A DNA stretch of 36,973 nucleotides from Pontiellaceae bacterium (lineage in GTDB: Bacteria > Verrucomicrobiota > Kiritimatiellia > Kiritimatiellales > Pontiellaceae), in NCBI GenBank assembly GCA_016937945.1, contig JAFGVP010000048.1, positions 1 to 36,973 on the forward strand, read 5' to 3'. The notes beneath the pieces are model-generated. The model did no database searches, was not told the DNA's origin, and worked only from the letters and a program-made list of their open reading frames with translations. This document shows positions 33,085 to 36,973 of this stretch, piece by piece. Positions within the stretch are counted from its first letter, which is position 1. Each line of letters starts with the position of its first letter. The translations under genes and the position numbers were made by a program.

Positions 33085-34074
33085 TTACGCGATCATGTAT
33101 TGCTGTGTTGCATCGGGGGGCAGGGGATCGATGAAAAAGATCTGTGATTCTCGACCGCGTCGGACCTCCACCTTGACGGGATCATCCGAGGTCTTCTTGG
33201 CATAGCGGGCACAAATCGCGCAGGCCAGCTTCAGGTCATCGCTGTCGATGTCATGTGGGGCAATCGTTACGGGGCCTGACAGTTCGGGGCAGGTAATGCG
33301 CAGGTCGTTCGGGTTGGCCTGTTTTTCCAGAATGTTATTATCTGCCTGACAGGAGCCGACAATGATCTTGGTTTTATCGCTGAGTCGCATGTGTCGCCCG
33401 GTCTGCAGAAGCCAGACGTTTGTTCGATCTTCATCGATTCCTTCTTTTTCAAGCAGGTCCTTCAGCTTATGCCCAAAGCGCTTTTCGGTCAGCAGGCAGC
33501 CTCCGGCGGGCGCAGGATAGTCTTTAAGTCCATAGTGCTCGGCGAGCGCGATCTGTGGGCTTCGATTGCGTCCGGAAAAGCGGGGAAGGCGTTCGGCGTC
33601 AATCCAGCCCTCGCGGACCGGCTTAGTGGGAGGAAGGAGTCCGGCGCTCAGCGGGCGCACGATCAGGTCTTCATATTTTGAACAGCGGGCAACCACGCCC
33701 AGACTGGTCTTGTTTTGAGACATGGGGCGCTGGGCGAGTACTTCTCCGGTGGCAATAAAGTCAAATCCCCATTTTTCCATCAGTTCGCCGGCGCGCATGA
33801 TCATGAAGGCGTGACAGTCGATGCATGGATTCATCGCATTTCCCAGTCCGTGGGCCGGTCGCTGAACCTGTTCGAGAATATCTTCCGTAAAGTCAATGAT
33901 ATGCTGAGTAATGCTGAGAGCTTTGGCTGCTTTTTCAGCCTTTTCAGTTCCGAAAAACGGGCTCTTGTAGGTAATCGCTTCAACGTGGATTCCCTGTTCT
34001 CGAAGGACACAGACGGCAAGCTGGCTGTCGAGCCCGCCGGAAAGCAGGGATAGGGCTTTATATTGTCTCGTCAT
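33085..34074 (-). CDS. PP-loop ATP pyrophosphatase, MnmA/ThiI-like
   Basis: A 329-residue protein with an ATP-pyrophosphatase loop LSGGLDS (11-17), as in the tRNA thiolases MnmA and ThiI. C84-x2-C87 (NPCIDCHAF) and C193 in PAGGCLLTE are placed where thiolases have catalytic or metal-binding cysteines, and IATGEVLAQRP resembles MnmA's ATGHYAR region. Two more Cys lie at 285 and 288. It probably adenylates and thiolates an RNA or small-molecule substrate, but the substrate is not evident. AAGGA precedes the ATG at 34074. It is 112 bp from lgt, on the same strand and probably downstream of it. Confidence 0.8.
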   Translation of the reverse strand: MTRQYKALSLLSGGLDSQLAVCVLREQGIHVEAITYKSPFFGTEKAEKAAKALSITQHIIDFTEDILEQVQRPAHGLGNAMNPCIDCHAFMIMRAGELMEKWGFDFIATGEVLAQRPMSQNKTSLGVVARCSKYEDLIVRPLSAGLLPPTKPVREGWIDAERLPRFSGRNRSPQIALAEHYGLKDYPAPAGGCLLTEKRFGHKLKDLLEKEGIDEDRTNVWLLQTGRHMRLSDKTKIIVGSCQADNNILEKQANPNDLRITCPELSGPVTIAPHDIDSDDLKLACAICARYAKKTSDDPVKVEVRRGRESQIFFIDPLPPDATQQYMIA

Positions 34075-34186
34075 GAGCGGTCCTTGTCGGTGTAGGTTCA
34101 ACGATAGTCGTTCAGGAAATGCGGGGCGCATGAAACCGAACAGAGGCAGAGGCGTAAAGGATAAATCGTGATAACTTTCGTCGCAA

Positions 34187-35059
34187 TTATTGCTGTTCCG
34201 GCTCCTCCTGCCGGCCGAAAAGCCTCATCTTAACAGCGATTATCAGGGCTCCGATAATCATCAGTGCGGAGTAAAACTGACCTTTGCTGATCCAGGCAAT
34301 GAGTGGTTGTCCGTTGTCGGGTTCCCTGAAAAACTCCATTCCTATGCGGGCGATGGCGTAGAGAATGAGGTAGGCCGCACTCAACGCTCCCGGGCGGCGC
34401 CCCCAGTTGGTCCGGCGCAACCAGAGCATAATCCCCAGTACAAGAAGTCCTTCGCAAAGTGCCTGATAAAGCTGTGAGGGATGTCGGGGCTGCAGAAACC
34501 CGGTATTTATGGCTTTGTTGATCGCCTCCCAGTCATAGTTGCCATAATGGTATCCGAGCTCCTGGGGAAAGAACATGGCCCATTTGACTTCGCTCACTTT
34601 TCCCCATAGTTCTCCGTTTATGAAATTAGCAATACGGCCAAAAAAGAAGCCCACGGAGGTTACTGCCGCCATGTTGTCGATGAGGTTCCAGAAATGATAC
34701 TTGTTTTTGCGGGCATACCAGTACGTGAAGAGGATCACGCCGATGAATCCGCCATGGCTTGACATCCCTCCTTCCCAAACCTGGTAAAGGTAACGTGGAT
34801 CTTCCAGAAAGGAGCCCATGCCGTAAAAAAGAATGTAGCCCAGTCGGCCGCCCAGCATAACCCCGAAAATAGCCATCATGATGACAAAATCACTGACTTT
34901 ATCCGGTGCAATCTCAAGGCGATCTTGTCTGGACCAGCGACGCAGGAAGAGAATGGTAACCACAAAGCTCAGGATATATGAGAGGCCATACCACCGAATA
35001 GCGATTTTTTCGGTAATAGGAAGGATGATGGGGTTGATGTGGTGAATAAGGTGCGTCAT
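34187..35059 (-). CDS. lgt: Prolipoprotein diacylglyceryl transferase
   Basis: A 290-residue integral membrane enzyme that transfers diacylglycerol from phosphatidylglycerol to the lipobox Cys of prolipoproteins. Hallmarks: RWYGLSYILS (22-31), SSHGGFIG with H102 (E. coli H103), GRIANFINGELWG with R142 (E. coli R143), RHPSQLYQALCEG, and about seven hydrophobic segments. Length is normal. The ribosome site is weak. It precedes the PP-loop gene. Confidence 0.95.
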   Translation of the reverse strand: MTHLIHHINPIILPITEKIAIRWYGLSYILSFVVTILFLRRWSRQDRLEIAPDKVSDFVIMMAIFGVMLGGRLGYILFYGMGSFLEDPRYLYQVWEGGMSSHGGFIGVILFTYWYARKNKYHFWNLIDNMAAVTSVGFFFGRIANFINGELWGKVSEVKWAMFFPQELGYHYGNYDWEAINKAINTGFLQPRHPSQLYQALCEGLLVLGIMLWLRRTNWGRRPGALSAAYLILYAIARIGMEFFREPDNGQPLIAWISKGQFYSALMIIGALIIAVKMRLFGRQEEPEQQ

Positions 35060-35214
35060 TCCGAATGACTACAGAAAGTCGGCCTTCATAAGCAAAATGA
35101 TTCTTATTATTAATTATTCAGGTGTACGGCGCAAGATGGGGCACAGGCCATGTTTCGGCGTTTTGATATTATTTCGGACGGAGCATCCGGGCGGGTATCT
35201 CATGAAACATTAAC

Positions 35215-35244
35215 TTGTTTTTTTGCGGCGCGTGTGGCTATATC
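35215..35244 (+). promoter_or_regulatory. Candidate sigma70 promoter
   Basis: TTGTTT (35215-35220) and TATATC (35239-35244) are separated by 18 bp and are followed by AAGGAG at about 35256. This fits a housekeeping promoter reading toward the two secreted-protein genes, with a long leader. Motif matches of this quality are common by chance in AT-rich DNA. Confidence 0.35.
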
Positions 35245-35459
35245 TAGCTGGGTTAAGGAGAAAAAGTGGAAGTTAATGGGTTTTCTGCGGATTCTCCTGG
35301 ACTCCTTGGCCTGATTTTTGGGGTTTCGACAGGATTACGTGACGGCAGGGAAAATAAAGAAGGGCTGTGGTGGCTTTTTCGACGTTTTCGGGTTGTTGCC
35401 GCATTTATCAGTAGAAACCGTTTGCCAATGGTTTGGTTGAGGAGTAAAACGAATGATAC

Positions 35460-35480
35460 TAAGTGAAATGGGTTCACTTA
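35460..35480 (+). promoter_or_regulatory. Perfect palindromic hairpin just before the ribosome site
   Basis: taagtgaa (35460-35467) and ttcactta (35473-35480) pair perfectly around atggg. It sits 5 bp upstream of the AAGGAG of the following gene, so it could be an operator, a leader hairpin that keeps the ribosome site open, or an RNA stabiliser. Confidence 0.5.
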
Positions 35481-35498
35481 TAACTAAGGAGTAAGGTT

Positions 35499-36173
35499 AT
35501 GAAAAAAATGATCATGACGGTCGCGGTACTGGCTTGCGCGGCATCAGTTGTGTCTGCTCAAGTAACAAGTGCCAACATTGTTGGGTATAACAAGGATGTA
35601 GCTCCTGCGATGAGCTTCCATATTGCCTCGTGTCAGTTTGATGGCGGAGCCTATGATCCCAATAGTGTTTATGGAGATTCGTTGCCTGTAGGTAGTAAGA
35701 TTTATCAGTTCAACGGTGAGACATATAATATTACCACATACATTAATGACTATGATGAAAACTTTAATCCTATCACTACATGGTATCCCAATACTCTGGA
35801 TTTGAGTGTTGGTAGCTATTGGGTCGCGAATAATTCGGCTAGTGAGCAGGTTGCCATATTGTCCGGTGAGGTTGATCTGTCCGAGTCGGTTACTAATTCC
35901 ATTTCGGCGGGATTCCAAATGCTTTCGTATCCCTACCCGGTGGCAATTAGCTCTGCCAACTCTATGGATCTTCCTGCTCAGGTTGGTGATAAGATCTATA
36001 TCTTCAATGGATCTACGTATAATATTTCAACCTATATTTCAGACTATGATGAGAACTTTAACCCCATTACGACTTGGTATCCGGATTCGATAGATTTGGG
36101 AGTTGGTCAAGGCTTCTTCTATTCTTCGGCGTCTGCGGCAAGCTGGGTTGTGGCCCGTCCTTTTACGCCCTAA
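35499..36173 (+). CDS. Secreted two-repeat protein of unknown function
   Basis: A 224-residue protein with a signal peptide (1-20, VVSA then QVTS). The mature start QVTSANIVGYNK is of a type I associate with secreted proteins of Verrucomicrobia/Kiritimatiellota; this is memory, not a search. Residues 62-115 and 158-212 are two copies of a repeat with SKIYQFNGETYN-like and DYDENFNPITTWYP segments, the last nearly identical in both. AAGGAG precedes the ATG. Composition (Asn, Ser, Tyr-rich) and lower GC differ from the housekeeping genes. It is followed 38 bp later by a PEP-CTERM gene. Probably a surface or matrix protein. Confidence 0.82.
   Translation: MKKMIMTVAVLACAASVVSAQVTSANIVGYNKDVAPAMSFHIASCQFDGGAYDPNSVYGDSLPVGSKIYQFNGETYNITTYINDYDENFNPITTWYPNTLDLSVGSYWVANNSASEQVAILSGEVDLSESVTNSISAGFQMLSYPYPVAISSANSMDLPAQVGDKIYIFNGSTYNISTYISDYDENFNPITTWYPDSIDLGVGQGFFYSSASAASWVVARPFTP
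35682..36134 (+). repeat. Internal tandem-type duplication within the secreted protein gene
   Basis: Copy A (about 35682-35843) and copy B (about 35970-36134) encode the two protein repeats. DNA identity is high around the DYDENFNPITTWYP region with mostly third-base differences, so the duplication is fairly old but the protein sequence is kept. Confidence 0.75.
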
Positions 36174-36211
36174 TAAATTCGGTCAATTAGTTAAATAAAT
36201 AAGGAGATAAA

Positions 36212-36811
36212 ATGAAAAAAACGATAGTGCTGGCAATGTTAGGGATTGCATCTGTTGCGTCAGCTGATATTGCTGTTGACATAGTGAATAGTGCTGGATT
36301 CTTGAAGGCGGGCGAGACTGCGCCGTCAGGGACTGCAGTGTTGCCTACTGGTACATTGGTTCAGCTTATTTGGTCTGCAAGTGCTGCGGGTTATCAGACT
36401 GATAACTTGAATGCAACCTTGTTGAATGCTGGTGAGTATTTGCTGTTTTCTGGCAATGCAAACGATGTCTGGGGTAAGTTCTCTCTGGGGACAGCGGTTG
36501 CCGGTGATGACATGGTTGGTGGTGCAGATATCAATAGCGGGTATTTCTATGCGCGCATTTTTGACACTGCTGATGGTGCTATTGGGTCCAGTTTCCTTGA
36601 GTTGGGTCTTCAGGGATCTGATCTCATGGAGTATGTTCCTGGGCCTCCGCCGGATGGGACTACGATTTATTCGTCCTCATTTAATGATACTGCGTGGACT
36701 GCGATTGATTCTCAGGGAACAACGGTAATTCCTGAGCCTGCAACGATTGGGCTTGTTGGTGTTGCTGGCCTTGGGCTGTTCTTGGCTCGTAAGAAGAGTA
36801 ATCGAAGTTAA
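36212..36811 (+). CDS. PEP-CTERM surface protein
   Basis: A 199-residue exported protein with a signal peptide (1-18) and a C-terminal PEP-CTERM sorting signal: VIPEP (172-176), a hydrophobic helix (about 178-192) and a basic end RKKSNRS. Such proteins are processed by exosortase and usually go to the extracellular matrix or cell surface. The body is Gly, Ala, Ser and Asn-rich with no recognised domain. AAGGAG lies six bases before the ATG. It follows the two-repeat protein by 38 bp and ends in a strong terminator. No exosortase is in the window. Confidence 0.93.
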   Translation: MKKTIVLAMLGIASVASADIAVDIVNSAGFLKAGETAPSGTAVLPTGTLVQLIWSASAAGYQTDNLNATLLNAGEYLLFSGNANDVWGKFSLGTAVAGDDMVGGADINSGYFYARIFDTADGAIGSSFLELGLQGSDLMEYVPGPPPDGTTIYSSSFNDTAWTAIDSQGTTVIPEPATIGLVGVAGLGLFLARKKSNRS

Positions 36812-36833
36812 GGTTATCTTTTCTGTTTGAAAG

Positions 36834-36864
36834 ATGAGCCCGTGTGAACGGGCTCATTTTTTTT
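36834..36864 (+). terminator. Rho-independent terminator
   Basis: A 9-10 bp stem (tgagcccgt with acgggctca) around gtga is followed by eight T. It lies 23 bp after the PEP-CTERM gene and ends that unit. Confidence 0.93.
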
Positions 36865-36922
36865 GCGTCCATCAGTACGTATTCACATGAGTATTGAGGT
36901 TCTCTGTGCGACGAGTAGGGGT

Positions 36923-36937
36923 GGGGGGGGGGGGGGG
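36923..36937 (+). repeat. Homopolymer of 15 G
   Basis: A run of 15 G preceded by GGGGT, in intergenic DNA near the window end. A tract like this can slip during replication and cause phase variation, form a quadruplex, or mark a sequencing or assembly problem. Confidence 0.95.
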
Positions 36938-36973
36938 TGTCAATGACGGGTGGCTTGCGAGGATTCGGGTTGA

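Larger units (their letters stand above)
35060..35498. other. Intergenic region with promoter candidates before the secreted-protein genes
   Basis: A 439 bp gap between lgt and the next plus-strand gene. It contains a candidate promoter (35215-35244) and, at the end, a palindrome at 35460-35480. A short frame starting at a GTG at 35266 (66 codons) follows a strong AAGGAG, but its residues resemble nothing I know and codon use is unremarkable, so I treat it as a possible leader peptide only. No other gene is seen. Confidence 0.4.

Noticed and set aside
35266..35466. A 66-codon frame with a strong AAGGAG and GTG start
   Set aside because: The ribosome site is good but the protein resembles nothing known and an equally long frame exists on the other strand; kept only as a possible leader.
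1..36973. CRISPR arrays, tRNA or rRNA genes, prophage or insertion-sequence transposases
   Set aside because: No regularly spaced repeats, tRNA-like cloverleafs, phage structural genes or transposase motifs were found on reading both strands.

Overview
The window is about 37 kb of dense bacterial chromosome with ordinary housekeeping and catabolic genes, short intergenic gaps and Shine-Dalgarno sites on most genes. It looks like a PVC-superphylum bacterium, most likely Kiritimatiellota/Verrucomicrobiota. The support is a short PEP-CTERM surface protein, a secreted protein opening with a SANIVGYNK-like segment, a GxxExxY protein, the futalosine menaquinone route and glucuronate/glycan catabolism. 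The placement is an inference; there is no rRNA or other phylogenetic marker. I see no tRNA, rRNA, CRISPR array, prophage or classical insertion sequence.

Layout. 168-937: two tandem single-domain response regulators. 944-7861: a hexuronate cluster, with uxuA facing away from kdgK-gnd-larA-like-uxaC. 7997-16106: an RlmI-like rRNA methyltransferase, a PGPGW membrane protein, a Uup-type ABC-F ATPase and pyruvate kinase on the minus strand, then a UgtP-like glycosyltransferase, a GH1 glycosidase and a lone cyclic-nucleotide-binding-type domain on the plus strand. 16119-21297 (minus): a membrane-bound ferritin/VIT1 protein and the cysJ-cysI-cysH assimilatory sulfate-reduction operon. 21473-28282: a futalosine menaquinone cluster (mqnD, an mqnB-mqnP fusion, ubiX, ubiD, menG, mqnA). 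28283-32751 (minus): a secreted protein and three paralogous secreted trypsin-like proteases. 33085-35059 (minus): a PP-loop ATPase and lgt. 35499-36811: a two-repeat secreted protein and a PEP-CTERM protein.

How the genes fit together. UxaC converts glucuronate to fructuronate, UxuA dehydrates mannonate to KDG, and KdgK makes KDPG. The fructuronate reductase (UxuB) is not in the window. The LarA-family protein, placed between gnd and uxaC, may interconvert mannonate and gluconate and so feed Gnd. The menaquinone cluster covers chorismate dehydration, futalosine hydrolysis, the MqnD step, prenylation, decarboxylation with its prenyl-FMN maker, and final methylation. MqnC and MqnE are not here.

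The most striking signal is a family of inverted-repeat elements sitting directly behind stop codons in the menaquinone cluster. Each arm is 27 nt and itself contains gcaacgaat twice, separated by nine bases. Two copies are compact hairpins (22267-22337, 24783-24851). In a third (23754-24199) the same arms tightly bracket a GxxExxY (PD-(D/E)XK-like) gene, whose start codon overlaps the left arm and whose ribosome-binding site lies inside it. A decayed arm may also lie at 26768-26794. This looks like a small element encoding a nuclease-like protein, with deletion-derived MITE/REP-like relatives, and I consider it the best candidate for an undescribed system.
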